Counted from the first letter of the stretch, positions 33,207 to 43,101 are shown. The stretch is DNA of 64,000 nt from Nitrospirillum sp034653275 (GCF_034653275.1 NZ_JAYEES010000003.1:806001-870000), one strand, 5' to 3'. Notes: generated by a model from the letters alone, not told the origin. Numbers and translations: made by a program.

Positions 33207-34052
33207 TCAGGCCTTGGCGGCGTAGGGCGGTCGGTGGAAGCCGGCCGGGGACTGGGTGAAAATCTCACAGCCGTCCTTGGTCACGCCCACGGTGTGCTCG
33301 AACTGCGCCGACAGGCTCTTGTCCTTGGTCACGGCGGTCCAGCCGTCGGACAGGATCTTCACGTCATAGCGGCCGATGTTGATCATCGGCTCGATGGTGA
33401 AGATCATGCCCTCTTTCAGTTCCGTGCCCTGGCCGGGCTTGCCGAAGTGCAGGACGGACGGGGCGGTGTGGAACACCTTGCCCACGCCGTGGCCGCAGAA
33501 GTCGCGCACGACGGAGAAGCGGTTGCCCTCGGCGAAGGTCTGGATGGCATGGCCGATGTCGCCCAAGGTGGCGCCGGGACGCACCGCCTGGATGCCGCGC
33601 ATCATGGCCTCATACGTCACGTCCACCAGCTTGCGCGCCTTCAGCGGGACGTCGTCGCCCACGAAGAACATGCGGCTGGTGTCGCCGTACCAGCCGTCGA
33701 CGATGACGGTGACGTCGATGTTGGCGATATCGCCCTTCTGCAGGCGCTTGTCGCTGGGGATGCCGTGGCAGACCACATGGTTGACCGAGATGCAGCAGGA
33801 CTTGGGGTAGCCGCGATAGCCCAGGGTGGCGGACTTGGCGCCATGGGCCTGCGTCCATTCCTCGCACAACCGGTCGATCTCCTCCGTCGCCACGCCGGGC
33901 ACGACGAAGGGGGTCAGGTAGTCCAGCAGGGCCGCGGCCGTCTGGCCGGCCTTGCGCATGGCGGCGAAGCCTTCCTCTCCGTGGATGACGATGCCGCGGT
34001 CTTCCAGTTCGTACTCTTCATCCGCGGCGGCGGCCGCTTCGCCTCTGTTCAT
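33207..34052 (-). CDS. map: type I methionine aminopeptidase
   Basis: 281 residues. It removes initiator Met. Metal ligands are visible: Asp in DVTVIVDGWYGDTSRM (two), His in DFCGHGVGKVFH, Glu in FTIEPMIN and Glu in QFEHTVGVT. The ATG 34052 gives a short acidic N-terminal extension (EAAAAADEEYELED). Confidence 0.96.
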   Translation of the reverse strand: MNRGEAAAAADEEYELEDRGIVIHGEEGFAAMRKAGQTAAALLDYLTPFVVPGVATEEIDRLCEEWTQAHGAKSATLGYRGYPKSCCISVNHVVCHGIPSDKRLQKGDIANIDVTVIVDGWYGDTSRMFFVGDDVPLKARKLVDVTYEAMMRGIQAVRPGATLGDIGHAIQTFAEGNRFSVVRDFCGHGVGKVFHTAPSVLHFGKPGQGTELKEGMIFTIEPMINIGRYDVKILSDGWTAVTKDKSLSAQFEHTVGVTKDGCEIFTQSPAGFHRPPYAAKA

Positions 34053-34297
34053 GCTCTCAAATCCATCTGTCGGGCGGCCCAGGGGCCGGCCCAGCCAAAC
34101 ACCAGCCTCCGGCAACCCACGGGATGGTGAACAGGTGCCGGAACACACGGTTCCGAACTTAGGCGCGCCACCGCCCCACGGCAAGGCAATCCGGGGGCAG
34201 GGCAGGGCCCCGAATCCGTGTCAGGGGCGGTTGGCGGCGGGCCATTTCCCCCTATAATCGCGCGGCATATCCCGTCCCGCGACGAAAGCCCGCCTCG

Positions 34298-35068
34298 ATG
34301 ACCGCCCCCACCGCCGCGCCCACTGCCTGCCTCATCATCATCGGCAATGAGATCCTGTCCGGCCGCACGCAGGACGTGAACCTGAACCACCTGGCCAAGG
34401 TGCTGGGCGGCATGGGCGTGCGCCTGCGGGAGGCGCGGGTGGTGGCGGACGACGAGGCGGCTATCATCGAGGCGGTGAACCAGACCCGCGCCCGCTACAC
34501 CTATGTCTTCACCACCGGCGGCATAGGCCCCACGCACGACGACATCACGGCCGCCTGCGTCGCCAAGGCCTTCGGTGTGCCGCTGCTGCGCGATCCCGAG
34601 GCCGTGCGCCGGCTGGAGGCGCACTATCAGGGCACGGGGCGGGACCTGAACGAGGCGCGGCTGCGCATGGCCAACGTGCCGCAGGGCGGCATCCTGATCG
34701 ACAACCCGGTGTCGGCCGCCCCCGGCTTCCAGATCGGCAACGTCTTCGTCATGGCGGGGGTGCCGGCTATCATGCAGGCCATGCTGGCCGGCCTGACCAA
34801 CCGCCTGGTGGGCGGTCCGGTGGTGTTGGCCCGCACCGTGCGCTGCCTGGTGGGGGAGGGGGAGCTGGCCGGCGGCCTCAGCGCCATCCAGGACCGCTAT
34901 GCCGACGTGGACATCGGCAGCTACCCCACCTATCGCGAGGGGCGCTTCGCCACCAGCCTGGTGCTGCGCAGCCCCGACGCCACCCGCCTGGCCGCGGCCA
35001 CGGACGAGGTCGCGGCCCTGGTGCGCGGCATGGGGGCGGAGCCGGAGGTGGTGGAGGGCGCCGCCTGA
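34298..35068 (+). CDS. CinA/MoaB-fold competence-damage family protein
   Basis: 256 residues with the molybdopterin-binding fold: CLIIIGNEILSGRTQDVN, FTTGGIGPTHDDITAACVAK, GAPG-like VFVMAGVPAIM. It corresponds to the N-terminal half of CinA, without the C-terminal deamidase domain. In some bacteria this domain is an ADP-ribose pyrophosphatase. Confidence 0.9.
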   Translation: MTAPTAAPTACLIIIGNEILSGRTQDVNLNHLAKVLGGMGVRLREARVVADDEAAIIEAVNQTRARYTYVFTTGGIGPTHDDITAACVAKAFGVPLLRDPEAVRRLEAHYQGTGRDLNEARLRMANVPQGGILIDNPVSAAPGFQIGNVFVMAGVPAIMQAMLAGLTNRLVGGPVVLARTVRCLVGEGELAGGLSAIQDRYADVDIGSYPTYREGRFATSLVLRSPDATRLAAATDEVAALVRGMGAEPEVVEGAA

Positions 35069-35162
35069 CGGGAAGACCGCAAGAGGCGGTCCCACACGCG
35101 TTACTGGTCTTGCCCTGCCGGCCCCACCTCCGCTAGGGTCCCTCCCGGCCTCGACCCTGGAT

Positions 35163-35249
35163 GCCCGCTTGGCGGAATTGGTAGACGCAAGGGACTTAAA
35201 ATCCCTCGCCCTCACGGGCGTGCCGGTTCGATCCCGGCAGCGGGCACCA
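35163..35249 (+). tRNA. tRNA-Leu (anticodon UAA)
   Basis: An 87-base cloverleaf with long variable arm (CGCCCTCACGGGCG) and CCA encoded. The acceptor GCCCGCT pairs with AGCGGGC; anticodon TAA is in loop CTTAAAA. Confidence 0.97.
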
Positions 35250-35276
35250 CGGGTGGGGCCTCATTCAGGGCAGGCG

Positions 35277-35522
35277 CTATTCCGCCGCCAGGGCCCTGGC
35301 CGCCACCAATGGCTCTTTCTCGATAACCGTGAGGTACGCCAAAACTGTGGCATCCGGTTCGCGGCGACCCTGTTCCCATTCCTGCAAGGTACGCAGAGGA
35401 ATGTGGTAACGCGCGGAAAAGTCTTCTTGGGAAAGCCCCAAGGCGCGACGAATGCGTTTGGCCACCGCCTGCGGGCGCATCTTGGCCAACTGCCGGTCGG
35501 TAAAGGGGATGTCATCGGTCAT
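35277..35522 (-). CDS. HTH antitoxin of BrnT-type toxin
   Basis: 81 residues. The HTH (KRIRRALGLSQEDFSARYHI, LRTLQEWEQGRREPDATV) resembles HigA/XRE-type antitoxins. It starts 11 bases after the toxin stop; a TTG at 35537 overlapping the toxin by TTGA is an alternative start. It would bind the toxin and repress the operon. Classical BrnA antitoxins differ, so this is a hybrid arrangement. Confidence 0.82.
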   Translation of the reverse strand: MTDDIPFTDRQLAKMRPQAVAKRIRRALGLSQEDFSARYHIPLRTLQEWEQGRREPDATVLAYLTVIEKEPLVAARALAAE

Positions 35523-35533
35523 GCCATTTACCT

Positions 35534-35803
35534 TCAACGGCTGAAATAGCGGGCCTGTTCTCTTTTGTCGGCCACACGAACGGAGATGATGCGGATCGCA
35601 TCTTCCCGTTCTGTGTAGACCATGGCGTAGACAATACCGGCGACCAATCCCAAAGCTAGGAACCGGTCCTCGCCATAGTCCAGGGTGTCATCCAAGAACT
35701 CGAGTAAGTCGGGATCGAGCAGTACCTGTTCGCCGAAAGAGAGGTCGAGTCCGTGCTTATGGCGGTTGGCCGTATCCTTGGCTGGGTCGAACTCGATCTT
35801 CAT
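35534..35803 (-). CDS. BrnT-family toxin
   Basis: 89 residues with the BrnT pattern MKIEFDPAKDTANRHKHG, FLALGLVAGIVYAMVYTERE and IRIISVRVADKREQARYF. BrnT toxins are RelE-like ribonucleases. First gene of a pair next to tRNA-Leu, a common accessory-insertion location. Confidence 0.88.
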   Translation of the reverse strand: MKIEFDPAKDTANRHKHGLDLSFGEQVLLDPDLLEFLDDTLDYGEDRFLALGLVAGIVYAMVYTEREDAIRIISVRVADKREQARYFSR

Positions 35804-35885
35804 GGGGCATACTACGTCATTGACGGATCTCTTTCCATGGTCAAGTCGATGGTGTCGACCCCGACCACGGGAAGCTAAGCAGGGC

Positions 35886-36146
35886 TCACTGCTCCCGGTC
35901 TTCCGCCATGTCCTCGGCCAGTTCGCTGGCCAGGTCGACGAACAGGCCGGGGTCGACGGTCAGGCCCTGGGCCTCGTTGATGCGCACGAAGATGCGCCAG
36001 GCGTGCAGGATGGCCACGTCCAGGATGGTGTCGTCGGCCTCTTCCGAATGCTTGTCGGTGATGCCCCGCTCCTCCAGGGCCGCCTTGATATCCAGATCGG
36101 CGGCTTCCAGCACAGCTTCCATGGCGCGCTTGTGGGGGGTGGACAT
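35886..36146 (-). CDS. small acidic protein of unknown function
   Basis: 86 residues (MSTPHKRAMEAVLEAADLDI...). Helical and acidic; an AAGGAGTT site precedes the ATG at 36146. No family recognised. Same strand as the TA pair but 80 bases past it. Confidence 0.65.
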   Translation of the reverse strand: MSTPHKRAMEAVLEAADLDIKAALEERGITDKHSEEADDTILDVAILHAWRIFVRINEAQGLTVDPGLFVDLASELAEDMAEDREQ

Positions 36147-36317
36147 GATGGCAACTCCTTGAATAACAATCAGATGCTTGGGACATGACATCCGCCGACG
36201 GCACCCGTGCCGGCGAGGGGGTCGGAAACCATCATAGCGGATGGCGCGGACGCGAAGCCATGCGCGGGTTTAAGCGGTGTTTCAAGCCGAAACTTGAGCG
36301 GTTTTAGGGGGAAGGAC

Positions 36318-37418
36318 GTGGCGCCTGCCTTGCGTTTCCTGGCCGGGCCCGAGGCCCTGGCCCGCCTGCGTCGCGACGGCGTGTCGGATGAGATGTTCGG
36401 CACGGTGGCGGGCGCGTCCGGCGGGCCGAAATGGCTGGCGCTGACCCGCCTGGACCGGGCCATCCTGTCGCGCTGGTTCCAGGGACGCACCCAGCCCCTG
36501 GCCATGGTGGGCAGCTCCATCGGCAGCTGGCGCTTCGCCGCCATGGCGCGCCGGGATCCGGCCGCCGTGCTGCGCCGGTTCGAGGAGGCCTACCTGGCCT
36601 ATGTCCCGTCCGATGCCACCATGCCCACCCTGACGCGGGAAAGCCGCGCCTTCCTCGACATCATCCTGGGCTCGCCGTCCGGCGCCAACGAGGGCGACCG
36701 CAAGGGCGCGCGGGAGATCCTGTCCCACCCCGCCATGCGCCTATCCGTCCTGGCGGTCCGGGGGCGGGGGCCGCTCAGCGCGCGCCATCCGGCCTGGGTG
36801 GGCGCGGGCATCGGGGCGGCCGGCCTGGCCAACCTGGTCAGCCGCCGCAGCCTGCCCTTGTTCTTCCAGCGCACGCTGTTCGCCGACCCGCGCGCGGCCG
36901 ACCCCTTCGACCTCGCCGCCGGCTTCCCTACGCGGCGGGTGGCCCTGACCCCGGCCAACCTGGGCGACGCCCTGATGGCTTCCGGCGCCATCCCTTTCTT
37001 GTTCGAACTGGTGCGCGACATCGGCGGGGCCCGCCCCGGCGCCTACATGGATGGCGGCATCATGGACTACCACCTGGACATTCCGTTCGTGGCGGAGACG
37101 CCGGGCAGCGACCTGGTGCTGTTCCCCCACTTCGGGCCCAAGGTGGTGCCGGGCTGGTTCGACAAGGCCCTGGCCTGGCGCCGCCCGGCGGCGGCCTCGC
37201 TGGCCCGCACCCTGCTGCTGTGCCCGTCCGATGAATTCCTGGCGTCGCTGCCGCACGGCAAAATTCCCGACCGCCGCGATTTCAAGGCGCTGCCGCCCGC
37301 CGAGCGCCAGCGCTACTGGCGCCAAGCCGTGGCCGAGACCGACCGTCTGGCCGACGAATTCCTGGACGCCGTCGACCGCGACCGCATCCCCGACCTGCTG
37401 GAGCCGCTGCAGGGCTGA
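36318..37418 (+). CDS. patatin-like phospholipase
   Basis: 366 residues. Patatin elements: GASGGPKW (oxyanion Gly-rich), GSSIGSW (nucleophile Ser in GxSxG) and DGGIMDYHLD (catalytic Asp). It is expected to be a Ser-Asp dyad lipid acyl hydrolase. The GTG at 36318 has GGAAGGA upstream; in-frame ATG 36207 is less likely. Confidence 0.88.
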   Translation: MAPALRFLAGPEALARLRRDGVSDEMFGTVAGASGGPKWLALTRLDRAILSRWFQGRTQPLAMVGSSIGSWRFAAMARRDPAAVLRRFEEAYLAYVPSDATMPTLTRESRAFLDIILGSPSGANEGDRKGAREILSHPAMRLSVLAVRGRGPLSARHPAWVGAGIGAAGLANLVSRRSLPLFFQRTLFADPRAADPFDLAAGFPTRRVALTPANLGDALMASGAIPFLFELVRDIGGARPGAYMDGGIMDYHLDIPFVAETPGSDLVLFPHFGPKVVPGWFDKALAWRRPAAASLARTLLLCPSDEFLASLPHGKIPDRRDFKALPPAERQRYWRQAVAETDRLADEFLDAVDRDRIPDLLEPLQG

Positions 37419-37568
37419 ACGGCGGCCCCACCTTTTCTTCCTAGGCCCCGACCGGGGCCGCCGGACCTTATTCGGGGAGCGCCAGCGGACTGAAAAGGGA
37501 GGACAAGCCAAAGGCGCGGATGCGCCTGCCGGCGCATGAGGAAAACCAGAACTCCGGCGCCTGAGGAA

Positions 37569-37991
37569 CTAGTAACGCGGCATTCCCATGGTCTCCACCG
37601 GCACGATGGCCTTGCCGATGGGGGCCAGCGCCAGCATGGCGAACTTGAAGTGCTGGATGCCGAAGGGGATGCCGATGATGGTGACGAACCAGAACACGCC
37701 GGCGAAGACGTGGTAGAGGGCCAGCCACCAGCCGGCGAACAGGAACCAGATGACGTTGCCCAGGAAGCCCAGGGGGCTGGTGCCCAGGTCTTCCCGGCCG
37801 GTCAGGACGCGGCGGTCGACCGCCATCTGGCCGAAGGGCCACAGCACGAACAGGCCCATGTTGAAGGCCGCCCGGGCCCAGGGGATGCCGACGACGCTGA
37901 CCACCATCAGGATCGCGGCCATGAACCAGGCCAGCGCCCCGGTGAACCCGAACAGCACCACCCACAGGATGTTCATCAGCAGACTGATCAT
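37569..37991 (-). CDS. YccF-domain membrane protein
   Basis: 140 residues with at least three predicted helices and the YccF repeat (MNILWVVLFGFTGALAWFMA, then VIWFLFAGWWLALYHVFAG, WFVTIIGIPFGIQHFKFA). Function unknown. Divergent from the sorbosone dehydrogenase-like gene. Confidence 0.9.
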   Translation of the reverse strand: MISLLMNILWVVLFGFTGALAWFMAAILMVVSVVGIPWARAAFNMGLFVLWPFGQMAVDRRVLTGREDLGTSPLGFLGNVIWFLFAGWWLALYHVFAGVFWFVTIIGIPFGIQHFKFAMLALAPIGKAIVPVETMGMPRY

Positions 37992-38217
37992 GACGCGCAG
38001 GCCCCGCTTGTTGCTTCCTGGTGCGATCATTCCTCAACGGGCCCGCGCCGTCCAGGACCACACCGGCCGGGGCGGGGGAGCCACCTTGAGGCGGGGCTGT
38101 GACGGCGGTGACTTGCGGGGCGCGGCATTCCGGCATATGCCAAGGTGCGTTCTTGCGAACGTGGTTAAAGTCACCGACAGTGACAACGTTATCATCCCCC
38201 GCACATCCGAGCGACCC

Positions 38218-39495
38218 ATGCGCCGCAGCAGCCTTGCCGTCCTGTCCGCCGTCAGCCTCAGCCTGGGGGCGCTGGCCCCCGCCTGGTCTTCCGCCGGGGC
38301 CGCGACCCCCGCCGGCAATCCCGAGCAGAAGGTGGGCCAGCGCATCCAGGTCCGCGCCGCCGACCTGCCCGCCCCCTATGCCACCGAGGGCGTGGGCAAT
38401 TCGTCGGAAGAGGTGCCGCGCCCGGACGGCGCCAGCCTGAACGTGCCCAAGGGCTTCACCGTTTCCGTCTTCGCCACGGGCCTCAGCCGAGCGCGCAACC
38501 TGGCGGTGGCGCCCAACGGCGATGTCTTCCTGGCCCGCCAGGCCACGCCGGGTGAGATCACCCTGCTGCGCGACAGCAAGGGCACCGGCACCGCCGACCA
38601 GGTCATCACCTTCGCCGGCGGTTTCGACCGCCCCTATGGCATCGAGTTCCACGACGGCTACCTCTGGGTGGGCGACATCAAGGCGGTGTGGAAGATCCCG
38701 TACAAGGACGGCGACACCAAGCCGGCCGGGGACCGCATCCAGGTGACGCCGGACGGCGCGCTGGGCCAGCCCAAGGGCCACCCCACCCGCACCCTGGAAT
38801 TCGCGCCCGACGGCAAGAGCTTCTTCGTCGGCATCGGCTCCATGAGCAACATCGCGGAGGATCCGAAGCCCCACGCCGCAGTGACCGAGTTCAACATGGA
38901 CGGCACGGTGAAGCGCCTCTACGCCACGGGCACGCGCAACCCCGTGGGCCTGCAGTTCTATCCCGGCACCGACGACCTCTACGCCGTGGTGAATGAGCGG
39001 GATGGCCTGGGCGACGGGCTGGTGCCCGATTACTTCACCCGCCTGCAGCCGGAAGGCTTCTACGGCTGGCCCTATTCCTACATCGGCAACCATCCCCAGC
39101 CGGACTTCGCCGACAAGCGCCCGGACCTGGTGGCCAAGGCCATCGTGCCCGACCTGCTGTTCGACGCCCATTCGGCCCCGCTGGGCCTGCTGTTCTACAC
39201 CGGCCACCAGTTCCCCGCCGATTACCAGGGCGGCGCCTTCGTCACCCTGCACGGCTCGTGGAACAAGGCGAAGCCCACGGGCTACAAGATCGTCTACGTG
39301 CCCTTCACCCACGGCCGCCCGGCGGGCCACTATGTGAACTTCGCCACCGGCTTCTGGCTGCCCGGCACCAATCCGGCCCAGGTCTGGGGCCGCCCGGTTG
39401 GCCTGGCCATGGCGCACGACGGCAGCCTGCTGGTGGCGGACGACGTCGGCGGCACGGTGTGGCGCATCAGCTATCACGCGAAGGGCAAGTCGTAA
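38218..39495 (+). CDS. sorbosone dehydrogenase-like (PQQ-type beta-propeller) protein
   Basis: 425 residues with a signal peptide (LAVLSAVSLSLGALAPAWSSAGA). Propeller features include VPKGFTVSVFATGLSRARNL, FAGGFDRPYGIEFHDGYLWV, GTRNPVGLQFYP and HGSWNKAKPTGYKIVYVPF, typical of the L-sorbosone/PQQ-dependent sugar dehydrogenase family. Periplasmic; substrate unknown. Confidence 0.87.
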   Translation: MRRSSLAVLSAVSLSLGALAPAWSSAGAATPAGNPEQKVGQRIQVRAADLPAPYATEGVGNSSEEVPRPDGASLNVPKGFTVSVFATGLSRARNLAVAPNGDVFLARQATPGEITLLRDSKGTGTADQVITFAGGFDRPYGIEFHDGYLWVGDIKAVWKIPYKDGDTKPAGDRIQVTPDGALGQPKGHPTRTLEFAPDGKSFFVGIGSMSNIAEDPKPHAAVTEFNMDGTVKRLYATGTRNPVGLQFYPGTDDLYAVVNERDGLGDGLVPDYFTRLQPEGFYGWPYSYIGNHPQPDFADKRPDLVAKAIVPDLLFDAHSAPLGLLFYTGHQFPADYQGGAFVTLHGSWNKAKPTGYKIVYVPFTHGRPAGHYVNFATGFWLPGTNPAQVWGRPVGLAMAHDGSLLVADDVGGTVWRISYHAKGKS

Positions 39496-39640
39496 GCCTT
39501 TCTATTTGCAAGATTTGAAGGCCGCCTGGAGTCTAGCGGCAATGAAAGGGCGGTGGCGGTGGGCAATTTCTGCCGCCGCCACCCTTGTCCAATTTGCAAA
39601 ATGAGCGTATATGTCGGGATGGCTAAAGGAGGCCATTCCC

Positions 39641-39925
39641 ATGTCCATCGGCGGCATCAACTTCTACAGCTCTGGTTACGGCGCGACGTTCCTGACCTCC
39701 GGTGTCGGTTCGACCAGCGACGTCTCCAACTCGCAGGTCCAGTCCATCTCCCCGGTCAAGACCCAGGGGACCTCGGATCAGGGCACCGACCAGGCCAACA
39801 CGGACAACAACGCGTCCAACAACAGCAGCAGCTTCACGCAGAACTTCAGCCCGACGCAGGACCAGGTGAAGGCGGCGTCGGACACCGGCCGCACCCGCGG
39901 CGCGTTCGTGAACCTGACGGTCTGA
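39641..39925 (+). CDS. small Asn/Ser/Thr/Gln-rich protein, unknown
   Basis: 94 residues, starting MSIGGINFYSSGYGATFLTS, followed by a stretch rich in S, T, N, D, Q (DQANTDNNASNNSSSFTQNF). AAAGGAGG gives a strong ribosome-binding site and a terminator follows. No signal peptide, no Cys, no family recognised; composition suggests a disordered or secreted/surface protein. Confidence 0.7.
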   Translation: MSIGGINFYSSGYGATFLTSGVGSTSDVSNSQVQSISPVKTQGTSDQGTDQANTDNNASNNSSSFTQNFSPTQDQVKAASDTGRTRGAFVNLTV

Positions 39926-39963
39926 GCAAGCGCTGATCACCGGGCACCTCGGGTGTCCGGCGC

Positions 39964-39996
39964 AAGGGTCGACAGCTGTCGCTGCCGGCCCTTTTT
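39964..39996 (+). terminator. terminator of the small N/S-rich gene
   Basis: AAGGGTCG pairs with CGGCCCTT, loop of 14, then TTTTG. Confidence 0.7.
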
Positions 39997-40027
39997 GTTG
40001 GGCGCACGGCGCCTGCGCCCGGTGGCG

Positions 40028-40681
40028 TCACGCCACCCAGCGCCGAACCTCATGCAGGTCGGCGGCCACGCGGCACAGCGCCTCGATCTCCTCTGTGGGG
40101 GCCAGCAGGTCCGGCACCATCACCGCCATCATGCCGGCGGCGTGCGCCGCGCGGATGCCGTTGTGGCTGTCCTCCAGCGCGATGCAGTGCCGGGGATCGA
40201 TGCCCAGGGCGGCGGCGGCCTTCAGGTAGGGCTCCGGATGCGGCTTGCCCTGGCTGACGTCATCGCCGCCGATGAGGACGCGGAAGCGCTGGGCGATGCC
40301 GGCCTGGGTCAAATGGTGCAGCGCGCGCTCCCGCTGGGTGCTGGTCGCCACCGCCATGGGGATGCCGGCGGCGTCCAGATGGTCCAGCAGTTCCACCACC
40401 CCGGCCATCAGGGCGATGCCGGCGTCGAAATGCGCCTGGATGGCATTGCGGTACAGCTCGGTGAAGCGCTCGAACACGGTCTCGCCGCCGAAATGGTCCA
40501 CCAGCATCTGGCGCACCGCCGGATAGGGCCGGCCGATCAGGGTGCCGTAGAACAACTCGGTCAGGGGGCGGCCCACCGTCACGGCGGCATCCATCATGGC
40601 GCCGCGCAGGGGGCGCTCACTATCGATCAGCAGGCCGTCCATGTCGAAGATCGCGGCCTGGATGGCGTGGGGAAACGGCAT
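40028..40681 (-). CDS. HAD-family phosphatase (phosphoglucomutase/YniC-like)
   Basis: 217 residues. Motif I FDMDGLLIDSE, motif II ATSTQRER, motif III GKPHPEPYLKA and motif IV ALEDSHNGIRAA are complete. The cap region with DHLDAAGIPMAV fits the beta-phosphoglucomutase/sugar-phosphatase subgroup. Substrate unknown. ATG 40681. Confidence 0.93.
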   Translation of the reverse strand: MPFPHAIQAAIFDMDGLLIDSERPLRGAMMDAAVTVGRPLTELFYGTLIGRPYPAVRQMLVDHFGGETVFERFTELYRNAIQAHFDAGIALMAGVVELLDHLDAAGIPMAVATSTQRERALHHLTQAGIAQRFRVLIGGDDVSQGKPHPEPYLKAAAALGIDPRHCIALEDSHNGIRAAHAAGMMAVMVPDLLAPTEEIEALCRVAADLHEVRRWVA

Positions 40682-40913
40682 GTCCGTGTCTTCATGCTGC
40701 GGGTGGCTGTGACCTTGGGGATAACCCGGCCTCGGCCCCGCCGCCAGTGCCGGGGCGGCATGGCAGGTTCCCCACCGCCGGCCGTGCCGGGGACATGGCA
40801 CCCCCTCACTCGGGCCCGCTTGCCGGTTCGATACCCCCGACCATATCGTTGCGATCCCTTTCCGCCGCCTGCCATTCCCGACGTGGGCGGCACAACCATT
40901 GGTGTCGCCATCC

Positions 40914-43004
40914 ATGTCCGCCTCTGACGCCCCCTTTCGCCAGTCCGCTTTCGCCAAGCCGCCCGTGGCCCGGGTCTGGCCGGTGGAGAAGACGGCCCAC
41001 GGCGAGGTCCGCGTCGACCCCTACGATTGGTTGCGCGACCCCGCCTTCCCCGAGGTCAAGGACCCGGACATCCTGTCCTACCTGGAGGCTGAGAACGGCT
41101 ATATCGAGCAGGTGCTGGGTGGGGAGGGGGACCTGCGTCCCGCCCTGGTGGCCGAGCTGCGCGCCCGCATCAAGGAGGACGACACCGGCGTGCCCTACCG
41201 CCGTGACGGTTATTTCTACCAGTCGCGCTTCGCCGCCGGCCAGAACTACCCCGTCTTCGTGCGCTGGGCCGCCGGCACGTCCGAAGAGGAAGTGGTGCTG
41301 GATGTGAACGTCCTGGCGGCGCAGCACGACTTCATGCGCGTGGCGGATTTCGAGACGACGCGCGACGGCCGTTACCTGGCCTACACCGCCGACACCGACG
41401 GCTCAGAACGCTATGGCGTGCGGGTGAAGGACTTGGCCAGTGGCACCGTCGTGCTGGAGGGGGCGGCCGACGCCACCCCCGGCGTCGCCTGGGCGGCCGA
41501 TGGCCGGCACCTGTTCTACATCCGCCAGGACGAGTTCCAGCGGCCCAAAACCGTGTGGCGCCACCGCCTGGGCACTGCCCTGACCGAGGACGTGCTGGTC
41601 TATGAGGAGGCCGATCCCGCCTGGATGGTCAGCCTGGACCTGACCCTGTCCGGCCGGTTCATCCGCATCGTCGCCCACAACAACGTGTCGACCGAGGTGC
41701 GGCTGCTGGACGCCGCCCAGCCGGAGGACGCGCCGCGCCTGGTCCTGCCCCGCCGCCAGGGGCATGAGTATAATGTCGAGGACCAGGGCGACATCGCCTG
41801 GATCATCACCAACGACACCCACCGCAACTTCCGCCTGGTGAAGGCGCCGCTGGCCGATACCAGCGAGGCAAATTGGGTGGAGGTCATCGCCCCGGCCGAC
41901 CGCACCTACCTCACCGGGCACATGGCGTTCCGCGACTGGCTGGTGGTCTATGCCCGGGTGGACGGCGCCCAGGTGGTGCGGGTGCTGGACAAGCAGGGCG
42001 GCGCCCACGACATCGCCTTCCCCGATGCGGCGTTCGAGGTCGGGCCCGGTGCCAACTTCGACTATGACGGTGGTCTGCTGCGCCTGCGCTATCAGTCGCT
42101 GGTGACGCCGCCGACGGTCTACGACTATGACCTGAACGACCGCACGCTGGCCATCCGCAAGGTCCAGGAAATACCCAGCGGCTATGACGCCGACCAGTAT
42201 GTCAGCGCCCGCCTGATGGCCCCGGCGCGCGACGGCACGCTGATCCCCGTGTCCATCGTTCACCGCCGCGACTTCCCCAAGGACGGCTCGGGCGCCCTGC
42301 ATCTCTACGCCTATGGCGCCTACGGCAACGGCATCGATCCCTATTTCTCCGCCAACCGGCTGGGTCTGCTGGACCGGGGTTTCGCCTTCGCCATCGCTCA
42401 CATCCGCGGCGGGGATGAGCTGGGGCGCGGCTGGTATGAGGACGGAAAGCTGGAGAAGAAGATCAACAGCTTCACCGACTTCATCGACGCCGCCCAGTTC
42501 CTGGGAACCCTAGGCTACGCCAAGGCCGGCAACATCTCGGCGGAAGGCGGCAGCGCCGGCGGCCTGCTGATGGGCGCCGTGGCCAACATGGCGCCCGAGG
42601 GCCTGTTCCGCGCCATCGTGGCCCAGGTCCCCTTCGTCGACGTGGTCAACACCATGCTGGACGACAGCCTGCCCCTGACGGTCATCGAGTATGACGAATG
42701 GGGCAACCCCAACGAGCCCGAGGTCTATCAGCGACTGAAGTCCTACAGCCCCTACGACAACGTGGCGGCCAAGGCCTATCCCCACCTGCTGATCACCGCC
42801 GGCCTCAGCGATCCGCGCGTCACCTACTGGGAACCGGCCAAGTGGACGGCCAAGCTGCGCACGCTCAAGACCGACGACCACGTCCTGCTGTCACGCACCG
42901 AGATGGGGGCCGGCCACGCGGGCGCCGCCGGCCGTTTCGATAAGCTGAAGGAGGTGGCGTTGACCCAGGCCTTCCTGCTGCGGGCCTTCGGCAAGGGTTT
43001 GTAA
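40914..43004 (+). CDS. S9 family oligopeptidase B
   Basis: 696 residues, typical of PtrB. N-terminal seven-bladed propeller, then alpha/beta hydrolase with GGSAGGLLMG (nucleophile Ser), Asp in LSDPRVTYWEP and His in MGAGHAGAAGR. HIRGGDELGRGWYEDGK is the family signature before the Ser. It cleaves short basic peptides after Arg/Lys. Confidence 0.96.
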   Translation: MSASDAPFRQSAFAKPPVARVWPVEKTAHGEVRVDPYDWLRDPAFPEVKDPDILSYLEAENGYIEQVLGGEGDLRPALVAELRARIKEDDTGVPYRRDGYFYQSRFAAGQNYPVFVRWAAGTSEEEVVLDVNVLAAQHDFMRVADFETTRDGRYLAYTADTDGSERYGVRVKDLASGTVVLEGAADATPGVAWAADGRHLFYIRQDEFQRPKTVWRHRLGTALTEDVLVYEEADPAWMVSLDLTLSGRFIRIVAHNNVSTEVRLLDAAQPEDAPRLVLPRRQGHEYNVEDQGDIAWIITNDTHRNFRLVKAPLADTSEANWVEVIAPADRTYLTGHMAFRDWLVVYARVDGAQVVRVLDKQGGAHDIAFPDAAFEVGPGANFDYDGGLLRLRYQSLVTPPTVYDYDLNDRTLAIRKVQEIPSGYDADQYVSARLMAPARDGTLIPVSIVHRRDFPKDGSGALHLYAYGAYGNGIDPYFSANRLGLLDRGFAFAIAHIRGGDELGRGWYEDGKLEKKINSFTDFIDAAQFLGTLGYAKAGNISAEGGSAGGLLMGAVANMAPEGLFRAIVAQVPFVDVVNTMLDDSLPLTVIEYDEWGNPNEPEVYQRLKSYSPYDNVAAKAYPHLLITAGLSDPRVTYWEPAKWTAKLRTLKTDDHVLLSRTEMGAGHAGAAGRFDKLKEVALTQAFLLRAFGKGL

Positions 43005-43101
43005 GGACAATTCGTCCGGCGGCCGGCATTTGTAAGGGGCGGCGGGGTCAGCCTATAATTAGGCCCAGTCCCTCTTCCTCTTCGCCTGGGAACCTGTCGC
43101 C

